A stretch of DNA of 64,000 nucleotides from Pseudomonas quebecensis (GCF_026410085.1 NZ_CP112866.1:1488001-1552000), one strand, 5' to 3'; shown: positions 20,652 through 29,652, counted from the first letter of the stretch. The notes: generated by a model not told the origin, from the letters alone. Numbers and translations are program-made.

Positions 20652-22378
20652 CAGAGGGCGTCCCGGGCTTGGGTCCAGCGTTGCAGGAAGGTCATGGCAT
20701 CGACCTCACCGGTAATGCGGTGGGCGCGGCGCTCGTGACCGTCCGGGCCGATCCACACAAAACTCGGCGGCCCTGGCACCTGATAGCGGCCCAGCAGTTC
20801 GCGGCTGGCGGCGTTGTCGGCAGTCACGTCAAGGCGCAGCAGGCGTACGTCCTTAAGCGCCGCGAGGACTTCGGGGCGGCCGAACACCTGTTTTTCCATG
20901 ACCTTGCAGGCCACGCACCAGTCGGCGTAGTAATCCACCAGCACCCACTGGCCCTGGGCCTTGGCGCTGTCGAGTTGGGTTTGCAGCGCGGCCGGGTCGT
21001 TGAGCGTGAGGAACGCGTCGTGGGCCGTCGGCGCGCCGGCAATACCCGAGCCGCTGTAGACCTTCAACGGTTGCCACGGATCGTCGCTGCCACCGGCGGC
21101 GCCCACCAGCATCAACGCACCCCATAGGCCCAGCACCACGGAGCCGGCGCCGAACAGCATGGCCACCCGCCCGAAGTCCTGAGCCAGGCGCCAACCGCAA
21201 TAAGCCATGGCAATCGCCAGGGCGCCCCACAGGCCGAGCCACAGGCTGTCATCCACCACGGGACGAATCATCAGCACGGCAGTGCCCAGGAACAGGAAGC
21301 CGAAGACGCCCTTGAGCACGTTCATCCAGGTGCCCGGCTTGGGCAGGAAACGATTGCCCACGGTCACCAGCAGCAACAGCGGGATGCCGATGCCGATGCC
21401 CATGGCGAACAGGATCAGCCCGCCGTGCAGTGCATTGCCGCTCTGGGCGATATACAGCAAGGCGCCGGCCAGGGGCGCGGTCATGCACGGCCCGACCAGC
21501 AGGCCGGATAACGCGCCGAGCATCCCGGCGCCGAGCAGGCTGCCACCGCGCTGGTTGCGGCTGACGTTATCCAGGCGGTCGCGCAAGGCCACCGGCAGTT
21601 GCAGCTCGAAGAACCCGAACATCGGCAGGGCCAGGATCACGAACAACGCTGCAAAGCTGCCGAGGATCCAAGGGGTTTGCAGCAGCGCCGCCAGGTTGGC
21701 GCCGAGCAGGGCGGCCAGCACGCCCAGGCCTGCATACACCAGCGCCATGCACACCACATAGCTGCCGGCCAGGGCCAGGCCGCGACGTGGGCTGGCGCCA
21801 CTGCCGACCACCAGGCCGGCGAGGATCGGCAGCATCGGCAACGAGCACGGCGCGAACGCCAGCAGCAGGCCCAGGCCGAAGAACACCAGCAGGCTCCAAC
21901 CCAGGCTGCGTTGTTGCAGGCCGCTGGCCAGGCTTTGATCCTGCGCCTGCGCAGTGGCGGCGACGGCCGGGTTGCCGCCCAGGTCCACGGTGATCGATTG
22001 CGGCGGGTAGCACAGGCCCGCGTCGGCGCAGCCCTGCCAGCCCAGCTTGACCTGGCCGGTGGTGCCCGCCGGCAGCTTGACTTCCAGGCCCTGGCGATAC
22101 ACTTGCTGCTCGCCGAAGAACTCGTCGCTATGGGCTTCACCCGGCGGCAGCGCGGGCTTTTCGGCGAGGCCGTCGAACTTCATGCGTTGCTGGTACAGGT
22201 AGTAACCGTCGGCAATCTGCCAATACAGCTGGGTCTCACCGCTTTCAAGCCGCTCGGAGGTAAAGGTGAATGCCTTGCCCACCGGCAGGAACTCGGGTTT
22301 GGTGTCGAAGGGACTGCCCGGCGCGGCCTGGGCGAACCCGGCGAACAACACCAGCAGAAAGGTAAACAGATGCCGCAT
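20651..22378 (-). CDS. dsbD: Thiol:disulfide interchange protein DsbD (second copy type)
   Basis: A 575-residue inner-membrane electron shuttle. Signal peptide 1-20; N-terminal alpha domain with the redox pair around CADAGLCYPP (about residues 115-121); eight-helix beta domain (FFGLGLLLAFAPCSLPMLPI through about 430) with the first membrane Cys in APCSLPM and the second in VGPCMTAPL; C-terminal thioredoxin-like gamma domain with CVAC (VDYYADWCVACKVMEK). Electrons move from cytoplasmic thioredoxin to periplasmic partners, here the linked TlpA-like protein and DsbG. The ATG at 22378 is chosen over the in-frame TTG at 22384. The arrangement matches dsbD2 of P. aeruginosa. Confidence 0.93.
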   Translation of the reverse strand: MRHLFTFLLVLFAGFAQAAPGSPFDTKPEFLPVGKAFTFTSERLESGETQLYWQIADGYYLYQQRMKFDGLAEKPALPPGEAHSDEFFGEQQVYRQGLEVKLPAGTTGQVKLGWQGCADAGLCYPPQSITVDLGGNPAVAATAQAQDQSLASGLQQRSLGWSLLVFFGLGLLLAFAPCSLPMLPILAGLVVGSGASPRRGLALAGSYVVCMALVYAGLGVLAALLGANLAALLQTPWILGSFAALFVILALPMFGFFELQLPVALRDRLDNVSRNQRGGSLLGAGMLGALSGLLVGPCMTAPLAGALLYIAQSGNALHGGLILFAMGIGIGIPLLLLVTVGNRFLPKPGTWMNVLKGVFGFLFLGTAVLMIRPVVDDSLWLGLWGALAIAMAYCGWRLAQDFGRVAMLFGAGSVVLGLWGALMLVGAAGGSDDPWQPLKVYSGSGIAGAPTAHDAFLTLNDPAALQTQLDSAKAQGQWVLVDYYADWCVACKVMEKQVFGRPEVLAALKDVRLLRLDVTADNAASRELLGRYQVPGPPSFVWIGPDGHERRAHRITGEVDAMTFLQRWTQARDAL

Positions 22379-22423
22379 GGTCAAGCCTTAGTTCGATGCA
22401 AGTGAGGCCACAATGTGTGGCGT

Positions 22424-22445
22424 TGATTAACCGATGATTAACCGG
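22424..22445. promoter_or_regulatory. Tandem 11-bp direct repeat, likely response regulator site
   Basis: TGATTAACCGA (22424-22434) is followed directly by TGATTAACCGG (22435-22445). Two head-to-tail repeats with 11-bp periodicity are the usual shape of an OmpR/PhoB-family operator. The site lies between dsbD and the divergent two-component genes, so the regulator encoded at 22555 probably binds it. Confidence 0.65.
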
Positions 22446-22554
22446 GCGCTATTCTAGAGTGTAGGGATTATCTTGGGGCGGCCTCTTTTCGCGGCATAAT
22501 CGGCGCTTAATCGGCTGTGTTTCTAATCGCCCCATCTTTCATGAAGGGTTCAGC

Positions 22555-23235
22555 ATGCACGTACTGGTCTGCGAAGACGACGAACTGATCGCCAGCGGCA
22601 TCGTGGCCGGCCTCACTGCCCAGGGTTTTACCGTCGAGCGCGTGGCCTCGGCCGCCGCCGCGCGCGCGATGCTCAAGGCCGCGACCTTCGACATCATGGT
22701 GCTCGACCTCGGCCTGCCCGACGAAGACGGTCTCAAGCTGCTGCAGCAACAACGCAGCCAGGGCCTGGAGATTCCGGTGCTGATCCTCACCGCCCGGGAC
22801 TCGGTGACCAACCGTGTCGATGGCCTGCAGGCCGGCGCCGACGATTACCTGCTCAAGCCCTTCGACCTGCGCGAATTGGCCGCACGCCTGCAAACCCTGC
22901 TGCGCCGCGTGGCGGGCCGCAGCGTCAACCTGATCGAGCACGGCTGCCTGACGTACGACCCCAGCAGCCGTGAAACTTTCCTCAGCGGTCAGCCGGTGGA
23001 CCTGTCCCGCCGTGAACAGGCGCTGTTGCAGGCCCTGCTGCACAACAAGGGCCGCGTGCTCTCCAGCGAGCAGCTCAAAGACAGCGTCTACGGTTTTAAT
23101 GACGAGCTGGAAAGCAACGCTCTCAATGTGCATATCCACCACCTGCGGCGCAAGTTGGGCAACGGTATCGTCGAAACGGTGCGCGGTCTCGGTTACCGCC
23201 TGGGGCCGGCGGGCACGGCAAAGGACGCGTCTTGA
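22555..23235 (+). CDS. OmpR-family response regulator
   Basis: A 226-residue regulator. The receiver domain (1-115) has the acidic pair CEDDE near the start, phospho-acceptor Asp51 in MVLDLGLPDEDG and the conserved Lys in LLKPFDLREL. The winged-helix DNA-binding domain (about 125-222) has LSRREQALLQALL and VHIHHLRRKLG. It overlaps the kinase gene by 4 bases. The divergent position relative to dsbD-tlpA-dsbG and the 11-bp tandem repeat between them suggest it controls the disulfide operon; gene order equals PA2479-PA2480 of P. aeruginosa. Confidence 0.92.
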   Translation: MHVLVCEDDELIASGIVAGLTAQGFTVERVASAAAARAMLKAATFDIMVLDLGLPDEDGLKLLQQQRSQGLEIPVLILTARDSVTNRVDGLQAGADDYLLKPFDLRELAARLQTLLRRVAGRSVNLIEHGCLTYDPSSRETFLSGQPVDLSRREQALLQALLHNKGRVLSSEQLKDSVYGFNDELESNALNVHIHHLRRKLGNGIVETVRGLGYRLGPAGTAKDAS

Positions 23236-24554
23236 AAAGCCTGCGTCTGCGCCTGACGTTCAAGTTGGGCGTTGCATTTGTGTTGATCTGGGCTCTGGCG
23301 GCGGCCTGGATGCTCAATGACCTGCGCAACCAGATGATGTTTTCCCTCGACCAGCGCCTCGTGGCGTCTGCGCGCATGGTGGCCGGGCTGACCGAACAGA
23401 TGCCGGGCCTGGCCAGTGTCAGCGGTGGTGCGCATTTCAGTGCCGAACAACTCAATGTGCCGGGCGGCATGGCCTGTCAGGTCAGTTCCCTGCGCGGGGA
23501 AGTCCTCGCGCGTAGCCATACCACCCCGGATGAGGGCTTGGAGTCGCGCAAGAGCGGCTTTCGCGACCAGGTCATCGATGGCGTGGGTTGGCGCAGCTTT
23601 ACCTTGTCCCGTGGCGACCTGCTGATCACCACCGCCGACCGCCAGGTGGAGCGCGAGGCATTGAACCTGTCGATCCTGCTGGCAGCCTCGGTGCCGGTGG
23701 GCGTGGCGATGCTGGGGTGCCTGTGCCTGCTGTGGCTGGGCATCGGCCAAAGCCTGTTGCCGCTCAACCGTATGCGCGACGCGCTGATGCGGCGCAGCGC
23801 CGATTCCCTCGAACCGCTGCAGATCCACCCGCTGCCCAGCGAACTCAAACCGCTGCTCGACACCCAGAACCAACTGTTGCAGCGCATCGCCAAGACCATC
23901 GAGCGCGAACGCCGCCTCACCGGCGATGCGGCCCATGAGCTGCGCAGCCCGCTGACGGCGATCAAGACCCACCTGCAGGTGGCGCGCATGACCGACGGCG
24001 CCGCCCGCGACCAATCCCTGGCCCACGCCGAGGAGGGCGCCGACCGCCTGCATCGCACCCTGGAGCAATTGCTGCTGCTGGCGCGGGTGGAAGGCAGTCT
24101 TTCGTTTGACGATGGGCTGCAGTCCAGCGCCGAAGAAGTCGCGCGTCTGGCCATCCAGGACGCCAACGCCGGCGACAACGCGCGCATCGACCTGAGCCTG
24201 TCGGACAACCTCTGCGGCGCCCCGGTAGACATGCCGGTGGGCCTGGCGGTCGCCGCATTGCGCAACCTGCTGGACAACGCGTTGCGCCACACTCCGGCGC
24301 ACACCCGCGTGGAATTGAACGTGTTCAACCACGCCGACAAGGTGGTGTTTCGCGTGCGCGACCATGGCAAGCAGATCTCCAGCGAAGACCTGCAATACCT
24401 CACTCAGCGCTTCTGGCGCAACGGCAGCAGCGAAGGCTGTGGCCTGGGCCTGGCGATCGTGCAGGCGATCGTGCAGCGCTGCGCCTGCTCGCTGACCTTC
24501 GACAGCCTCCCCGATGGCCTGCGCGTCGAGCTGAGCATGCCGCTGCGGCGCTGA
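23232..24554 (+). CDS. Sensor histidine kinase
   Basis: A 440-residue inner-membrane kinase. The first membrane helix is at about 8-28 (FKLGVAFVLIWALAAAWML), a periplasmic sensor of about 115 residues follows, and the second helix is at about 147-170 (LLAASVPVGVAMLGCLCLLWL). HisKA domain has His235 in DAAHELRSPL; HATPase_c has N box LLDNALRH, and a G2 box GCGLGLAIVQAIV. Translation starts at TTG 23232, inside the TTGA overlap with the regulator's stop, which implies coupled translation. Its stimulus is unknown; a redox or envelope signal would fit the dsb neighbours. Confidence 0.9.
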   Translation: MKSLRLRLTFKLGVAFVLIWALAAAWMLNDLRNQMMFSLDQRLVASARMVAGLTEQMPGLASVSGGAHFSAEQLNVPGGMACQVSSLRGEVLARSHTTPDEGLESRKSGFRDQVIDGVGWRSFTLSRGDLLITTADRQVEREALNLSILLAASVPVGVAMLGCLCLLWLGIGQSLLPLNRMRDALMRRSADSLEPLQIHPLPSELKPLLDTQNQLLQRIAKTIERERRLTGDAAHELRSPLTAIKTHLQVARMTDGAARDQSLAHAEEGADRLHRTLEQLLLLARVEGSLSFDDGLQSSAEEVARLAIQDANAGDNARIDLSLSDNLCGAPVDMPVGLAVAALRNLLDNALRHTPAHTRVELNVFNHADKVVFRVRDHGKQISSEDLQYLTQRFWRNGSSEGCGLGLAIVQAIVQRCACSLTFDSLPDGLRVELSMPLRR

Positions 24555-24580
24555 TCGCTTTTCTTTGAGAGCCAAATAGT

Positions 24581-24626
24581 TACCGCCCGCCTGGCGTCCG
24601 AACCTTCAGGATGGCGGTAATTTTTT
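24581..24626 (+). terminator. Rho-independent terminator after the kinase gene
   Basis: TACCGCC (24581-24587) pairs with GGCGGTA (24613-24619), with a 25-base intervening loop, and is followed by A and seven T. Confidence 0.7.
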
Positions 24627-24677
24627 TGCGTTTGAACGGGCCGAACGACTTGGCCTGTATTGAAAAGGACGGCTCTC

Positions 24678-25445
24678 ATGTTGGTCATCGACACCAGTTA
24701 TCCCGCCACCGGCTTCAACGGGCGCAATGGCGAGCCCGTGCGCCAGGTCATCGTGCATTACACCGCGGCGCCGTTTGCATCCTCCCTGCGCACGTTGACG
24801 CAGGATGGGGTGAGTGCGCATTACCTGCTGCCCGACCCCGATGATCCCGGCTATCGCGCCGTCGGCTATGAGGAATTGCGCGTGTTTCGCCTGGTGGACG
24901 AGACCCAGCGCGCCTGGCATGCCGGCGCGAGCCATTGGGACGCAGGGGACAACCTTAATAGCCGCTCGATCGGTATCGAGCTCGTCAACCTGGCGCGGGA
25001 CGACGCGGGCGTATTCAGCTTTCCCGCCTACGCCGAGGAACAGATCGAAGTACTGATCGCGCTGCTGCACGATGTCCTGGGGCGCTATCCGCGGATTACG
25101 CCGACCGATATCCTCGGCCACTCCGACGTGGCCTACTGGCGCAAGAGCGATCCGGGGCCTCGGCTGCCCTGGGAGCGACTGCACAGGGCAGGTATCGGCG
25201 CCTGGTTCGATGAGCCGACGCGGGCCATGTACCAACGACGCTTCTGTGTCAGTCTGCCACCGGAAGTCGAAGTGGAGCGGGCCTTCCAGCGCTATGGGTA
25301 CAAACCGGCGCAGAATCGCCAGGCGTTCGAACTGAGAACCCGTGCGTTGCAAATGCATTTCCGGCCACGGGATTACTGCGGCGTGCTGGACGCCGAAACC
25401 TGCGCGATTCTGTATGCCTTGAATGAAAAATACCGCGGGCTCTGA
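24678..25445 (+). CDS. ampDh3: N-acetylmuramoyl-L-alanine amidase, AmpDh3-like
   Basis: A 255-residue zinc amidase without a signal peptide. The Amidase_2 domain (about 1-180) has candidate ligands His27 (VIVHYTA), His148 (LGHSDVAYW) and Asp158 (RKSDPGP); a C-terminal PG-binding-type helical domain ends with ALQMHFRPRDYCG and AILYALNEKY. Length and motifs match AmpDh3 of P. aeruginosa, which cuts the lactyl-peptide bond of murein and is a type VI secreted effector there. The ATG at 24678 (site aaaggac) is preferred to the TTG at 24660. There is no secretion or immunity gene nearby, so the effector role is not supported here beyond homology. Confidence 0.85.
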   Translation: MLVIDTSYPATGFNGRNGEPVRQVIVHYTAAPFASSLRTLTQDGVSAHYLLPDPDDPGYRAVGYEELRVFRLVDETQRAWHAGASHWDAGDNLNSRSIGIELVNLARDDAGVFSFPAYAEEQIEVLIALLHDVLGRYPRITPTDILGHSDVAYWRKSDPGPRLPWERLHRAGIGAWFDEPTRAMYQRRFCVSLPPEVEVERAFQRYGYKPAQNRQAFELRTRALQMHFRPRDYCGVLDAETCAILYALNEKYRGL

Positions 25446-25530
25446 AGCCCGGCGCAGGGCAAGCCTGCTCGCCACCAGAACCTCATTTTTTCAGGTTATG
25501 TTTTCACCGAAGTTGGGTAGATGCCTAGGG
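25446..25530 (-). repeat. REP-like element with degenerate flank
   Basis: The reverse complement of 25446-25476 reads GGTGGCGAGCAGGCTTGCCC, then TGCGCCGGGCT, the same REP family as at 18241. The following plus-strand tract (about 25485-25530, TTTTTCAGGTTATGTTTTCACC...GTAGATGCC) resembles the tract at 18304-18346 in order and content. Confidence 0.6.
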
Positions 25531-25557
25531 TCATCAGGGGCATTCATCACTGCCGCC

Positions 25558-25581
25558 TAAATCCTCTTCTCGCTGGTGCGT
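25558..25581 (+). promoter_or_regulatory. PvdS iron-starvation box of pvdH
   Basis: TAAAT (25558-25562), exactly sixteen bases, then CGT (25579-25581), preceded by GCC and followed by TTCC. This is an exact TAAAT-N16-CGT PvdS promoter about 95 bases upstream of the pvdH start. Confidence 0.92.
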
Positions 25582-25676
25582 TTCCAGAACAGGAAATCCG
25601 TGCGCATGCCCTTGGGCCAGACGCCAACGGATCGGCAGTTTGGTCACCATCATCCAGCGTATTGAGGGATCCAGAG

Positions 25677-27071
25677 ATGTCAGTCGCTACCAGCCGTATC
25701 GAAGATACCCAGGTGCATGAAACGCTCTATCAGTTCGACGAAACCCCGCTGCTGGCGCGTCAACGTCAGCAGGAGTCCAACGCGCGCAGTTACCCACGGC
25801 GCATCCCCCTGGCGCTCAAACGCGCCAAGGGTATTTATGTGGAAGACGTGGAAGGTCGCCGCTTTATCGATTGCCTGGCCGGTGCGGGGACGCTGGCGCT
25901 GGGGCATAACCACCCGGTGGTGATCGACGCAATCCGGCAGGTGCTGATCGATGAGCTGCCGCTGCACACCCTCGACCTGACTACGCCGGTCAAGGATCAA
26001 TTCGTGCAGGACCTGTTCGGCCTGTTGCCGGCCGAACTGGCGCGCCAGGCCAAGATCCAGTTCTGCGGCCCCACCGGTACCGATGCGGTGGAAGCCGCGC
26101 TGAAACTGGTGCGCACCGCCACCGGACGCAGCACCGTGTTGTCGTTCCAGGGCGGTTACCATGGCATGAGCCAGGGCGCGTTAAGCCTGATGGGCAGCCT
26201 GGGCCCTAAGAAACCCTTGGGCGCCTTGCTTGCTCATGGCGTGCAGTTTCTGCCGTACCCCTACGACTACCGTTGCCCGTTCGGCCTGGGCGGCGCGGAG
26301 GGGGTGCGGGTCAATCTGCATTACCTCGAGAACCTGCTCAACGATCCCGAAGCCGGCGTGTTGTTGCCGGCTGCGGTGATTGTGGAAGTCGTGCAGGGCG
26401 AGGGCGGCGTGATTCCGGCCGACCTCGACTGGCTGCGCGGTCTGCGGCGTATCACCGAACAGGCGGGCGTCGCGTTGATCGTCGACGAGATCCAGAGCGG
26501 CTTCGGTCGCACCGGCAAGATGTTTGCCTTTGAACACGCCGGCATCATTCCGGACGTGGTGGTGCTGTCCAAGGCCATCGGCGGCAGCCTGCCGCTGGCA
26601 GTGGTGGTGTACCGCGACTGGCTCGACACCTGGTTGCCGGGTGCTCATGCCGGGACCTTTCGCGGCAATCAGATGGCCATGGCGGCAGGCTCGGCGGTGA
26701 TGCGCTACCTCAAGGCCCATGACCTGCCCGGCCACGCGGCAGCGATGGGCGAGCGCCTGGGCGAACACCTGCGCCTGCTGCAGCGTGACTTCCCGCACCT
26801 GGGGGACATCCGTGGGCGCGGGCTGATGCTCGGCGTCGAGCTGGTGGACCCGCACGGCGCGCTCGACCAGCAGGGCCACCCTCCGGTGCATCGCCAGTTG
26901 GCGCCGTTGGTGCAACGCGAATGCCTCAAGCGCGGGCTGATCCTGGAGCTGGGCGGTCGCCACGCCAGCGTGGTGCGCTTTCTGCCCCCGCTGGTGATCA
27001 CCGCCGGCGAAATCGACCAGGTGGCCGAGATTTTCGGTCGCGCCCTCGCGGCAGCCGTCGCCAGCCTCTAA
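25677..27071 (+). CDS. pvdH: L-2,4-diaminobutyrate:2-oxoglutarate aminotransferase PvdH
   Basis: A 464-residue class III (omega) aminotransferase. It has the cofactor features GTDAVEAALKL, QGGYHGMSQGAL, VDEIQSGFGRTGKMFAFE and the PLP Lys299 in LSKAIGGSLPLAV. PvdH makes L-2,4-diaminobutyrate from aspartate semialdehyde and glutamate; PvdL activates Dab in its last module. Context supports the call: an exact PvdS box upstream and an MbtH-like gene downstream, as in P. aeruginosa PA2413-PA2412. The ATG at 25677 is chosen because the longer open frame to 25521 runs through the promoter; it has GGGATCCAGAG before it. Confidence 0.95.
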   Translation: MSVATSRIEDTQVHETLYQFDETPLLARQRQQESNARSYPRRIPLALKRAKGIYVEDVEGRRFIDCLAGAGTLALGHNHPVVIDAIRQVLIDELPLHTLDLTTPVKDQFVQDLFGLLPAELARQAKIQFCGPTGTDAVEAALKLVRTATGRSTVLSFQGGYHGMSQGALSLMGSLGPKKPLGALLAHGVQFLPYPYDYRCPFGLGGAEGVRVNLHYLENLLNDPEAGVLLPAAVIVEVVQGEGGVIPADLDWLRGLRRITEQAGVALIVDEIQSGFGRTGKMFAFEHAGIIPDVVVLSKAIGGSLPLAVVVYRDWLDTWLPGAHAGTFRGNQMAMAAGSAVMRYLKAHDLPGHAAAMGERLGEHLRLLQRDFPHLGDIRGRGLMLGVELVDPHGALDQQGHPPVHRQLAPLVQRECLKRGLILELGGRHASVVRFLPPLVITAGEIDQVAEIFGRALAAAVASL

Positions 27072-27153
27072 TTTTTTGTAGGCGCGCTACGTTTCTACAG
27101 ATATCGACGCTGCGCACGCTGCGCAGCCAGCCCATGAACGACGGAGAACCGCA

Positions 27154-27378
27154 ATGACCTCAGTATTTGACCGCGACGACATCCTGTTTCAGGTGGTGGT
27201 CAACCACGAAGAACAGTATTCCATCTGGCCCGACTACAAGGCCGTGCCCGAAGGCTGGCGCACCGTGGGCAAGAGCGGCTTCAAGAAAGAATGCCTGGCC
27301 TACATCGAAGAAGTCTGGACCGACATGCGTCCCCTGAGCCTGCGCCAGAAGATGGACGGCGCGGCACTGGCCGGTTGA
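27154..27378 (+). CDS. MbtH-like protein, NRPS partner
   Basis: A 74-residue protein with the MbtH signature N17-x-E19-x-Q21-x-S23-x-W25-P26 and the second part [22 protein letters not shown] with [10 protein letters not shown]. MbtH-like proteins bind the A domains of NRPSs and are needed for their folding or activity. It lies 82 bases after pvdH on the same strand (PA2412 equivalent) and should serve PvdL and the downstream pyoverdine synthetases. A perfect 7-bp inverted repeat (27110-27126) lies in the gap to pvdH. Confidence 0.95.
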   Translation: MTSVFDRDDILFQVVVNHEEQYSIWPDYKAVPEGWRTVGKSGFKKECLAYIEEVWTDMRPLSLRQKMDGAALAG

Positions 27379-27387
27379 TCTGCGCCG

Positions 27388-27414
27388 CTCCCGATCCTGC
27401 AATGGGATCGGGAG
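27388..27414. terminator. Hairpin between mbtH-like gene and mechanosensitive channel gene
   Basis: A perfect 10-bp stem (27388-27397 with 27405-27414) and a 7-base loop between two convergent genes. The T-run after it is weak (GGTTTTG), so it may act as a modest bidirectional terminator. Confidence 0.55.
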
Positions 27415-29580
27415 TCAGACGGTTTTGTCTTTTTCCTGCCCGGATGCCGCCGTCACTACCTGCACACTCAAGCGCGGCGTGGCCAGGTCCAGGCCCGCTT
27501 CGTCCAGCTGGCGCTTGAGCGACAGGTTGAACGCCCGCGACACTTCCCACTGTTTGATCGGCGCCGTCTTGAACCGCGCGCGCAGAATGGCGCTGCCGGA
27601 CTCAAAGCTCTCCACGCCCTGGATCTCCAGCGGCGACCAGATATTGCGGCGCTGCATGGGGTCGTTGCGGATTTTCTGGCCGACCTCGCGGATCAGTTTG
27701 ATCGCGTCGTCGATGTCCATGTTGTACGGGATCGCCACGCGGAAGATCGCGTAGCCGAACTCCCGCGAGTAGTTCTTGATGCTCTTGATTTCGCTGAACG
27801 GGATGGTGTGCACGATGCCGTCGATGTCGCGCAGGCGCACGGTGCGAATGGTCAGGCCTTCGACCGTGCCCAGGTGGCCGCCGACGTCGACGTAGTCGTC
27901 GATGGCCAGGGAGTCTTCGATGATGATGAACAGACCGGTGATCAAGTCCGCCACCAGCGATTGTGCACCGAAGCCGATGGCCAGGCCGATCACACCGGCA
28001 CCGGCCAGCAGCGGCGTGACGTTCATGCCCATGTTCGCCAGTGCGACGATGGCGGCGATGATGAAAATGGTCACGAACAGCACGTTGCGGATCAACGGCA
28101 TCATGGTCTGGGCGCGGGCATTGGCCAGGCCTTTGCGCGAGCGCGTCAGGGCGTGGTGGATCGCGGTGTCGCTGAGGATCCAGATCAGCCAGGCAAACAA
28201 TAGCGTACCGCCCAGGCCGAACAGCTTGACGCTGATTTCATGGCCGTCGCCTTCGGTAAACCGAATCAAGGAAAGGCCCCACACCCGCAGGCCCAACTCG
28301 ATAAACGCCAGCCACACCAGCAGATGGGCGAGGGTGTAGAAAAAACTCTTCAGGCGCTCGGAATACAGTGCATGACGCTTGTGCCCGCGCTGCGGCTTGA
28401 GCGCATGGCGACGCACCAGGCCGTTGATCACCATGCACAACACCAACAGCACCGTGCACAGCAGCGACTGGCGCAGGGCGGTGCTGGTGTCGCCGGCTGA
28501 CAGGAAGGTGGCGAACAGCGAAATGCCCACCAGCAACAACGCCGGCAGGTACCAGAAGGTACCGATAATCGAGAGGGTGTCGCTGAGGGCGCGGCGAGTG
28601 AGGCGGCGCGACAGCGGCTGGTTGCGGATCAGGTGCGCAATCGGCCGGCGAAAGCGCAGGATGAACACACCGGTGGAGAGGGCCGCCATCACATTGGCCA
28701 CGGTCGCGGCGGTATGGGCCAGGTGCGGTCCCAGGGATTGCATCATGCGCGGGTCGCTCAGGGCTTCGCCGAAGGCGGCGAAACTGCCGATCAGCCACAG
28801 CGGGCGAAAGGCCTGGTGGCGCAGGATGTACAGCGCACGATGGCGGTGCGGACCGTCGAGCAGGGAGAACGCAATCACGCAGATCGCCGAAAAACAGGTG
28901 CCCACCACCAGCGCATAGGCCAGCACCATCGCCAGGGATTTGCCCAGGGACGAAGGCAGGGCGTAGCTCAGGTACACGGTGATGACCAGGGCGATCAGCC
29001 ACGGCCCGAGTTTGCGCAGGGCGAAGCGCAGCATGTCCCAGGTGCGTGGATGTTGCGGCAATTCTTCGGGCAGGCCGAAACGTTCGCGCACGCGGTGGCT
29101 GAGCCAGATCAGCGCGGCGGCCAGCAGGCTCCACACCGCCAGGATCAAGGCAAAGCCGAAAATGATCGGCAGCCATTCGCTGGCTGGCAGCATCAGGGCT
29201 TCAAGTTCGTCCTTGGCCTGGTCGACTTCATCGGACCAGCGCCCCAGTGGGCTGTCGCTGCCGGAGAATTGCTGTTCCAGGCCTGACAGCGTACTGCCGA
29301 TCAAGCCGAGCACGCCTTGCTCGGCGACCGGCTGGGCCTTTTGCGTCGCGGCGCGCAGCTTTTTCAGGTCGCTGAGCAACTGGGTGCGCTGCTGGTCGTT
29401 CTCCAGGGTCTTGATCACCTCGTCCAGCGATTGCCCCAAGGGCACCTCGGCCTGTGGTTGGGGCTTGCTGGAGCCTGCGAGTAACCCGGGCAGGCCCGCC
29501 GCGTGGGCGGGCGAGGTCGGCAGCAGAATGAGCAGGGCGAGCAGCAGGCAACAGGGCAGGGCAAACAGACGGAAAAGCAC
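27415..29580 (-). CDS. MscS-family mechanosensitive channel (large, YbiO-like)
   Basis: A 721-residue inner-membrane protein. Signal peptide 1-27; a predicted coiled periplasmic part (about 45-125, LGQSLDEVIKTLENDQQRTQ); many membrane helices from about 140 to 530; then the MscS pore helix and beta domain (GVIGLAIGFGAQSLVADLITG; VDVGGHLGTVEGLTIRTV; IPFSEIKSIKNYSR) and a short cytoplasmic tail. The glycine/alanine-rich pore helix is typical. It should open under membrane tension to release solutes on osmotic downshift. The start codon is GTG at 29580. The gene is not linked to pyoverdine genes by function. Confidence 0.9.
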   Translation of the reverse strand: MLFRLFALPCCLLLALLILLPTSPAHAAGLPGLLAGSSKPQPQAEVPLGQSLDEVIKTLENDQQRTQLLSDLKKLRAATQKAQPVAEQGVLGLIGSTLSGLEQQFSGSDSPLGRWSDEVDQAKDELEALMLPASEWLPIIFGFALILAVWSLLAAALIWLSHRVRERFGLPEELPQHPRTWDMLRFALRKLGPWLIALVITVYLSYALPSSLGKSLAMVLAYALVVGTCFSAICVIAFSLLDGPHRHRALYILRHQAFRPLWLIGSFAAFGEALSDPRMMQSLGPHLAHTAATVANVMAALSTGVFILRFRRPIAHLIRNQPLSRRLTRRALSDTLSIIGTFWYLPALLLVGISLFATFLSAGDTSTALRQSLLCTVLLVLCMVINGLVRRHALKPQRGHKRHALYSERLKSFFYTLAHLLVWLAFIELGLRVWGLSLIRFTEGDGHEISVKLFGLGGTLLFAWLIWILSDTAIHHALTRSRKGLANARAQTMMPLIRNVLFVTIFIIAAIVALANMGMNVTPLLAGAGVIGLAIGFGAQSLVADLITGLFIIIEDSLAIDDYVDVGGHLGTVEGLTIRTVRLRDIDGIVHTIPFSEIKSIKNYSREFGYAIFRVAIPYNMDIDDAIKLIREVGQKIRNDPMQRRNIWSPLEIQGVESFESGSAILRARFKTAPIKQWEVSRAFNLSLKRQLDEAGLDLATPRLSVQVVTAASGQEKDKTV

Positions 29581-29652
29581 GAGGCGGTCAACCTTGGAGA
29601 CGACGAATTGACCGAGTGTACGAGGGCGCTATGCCAGATGCGAGTGCAATTG

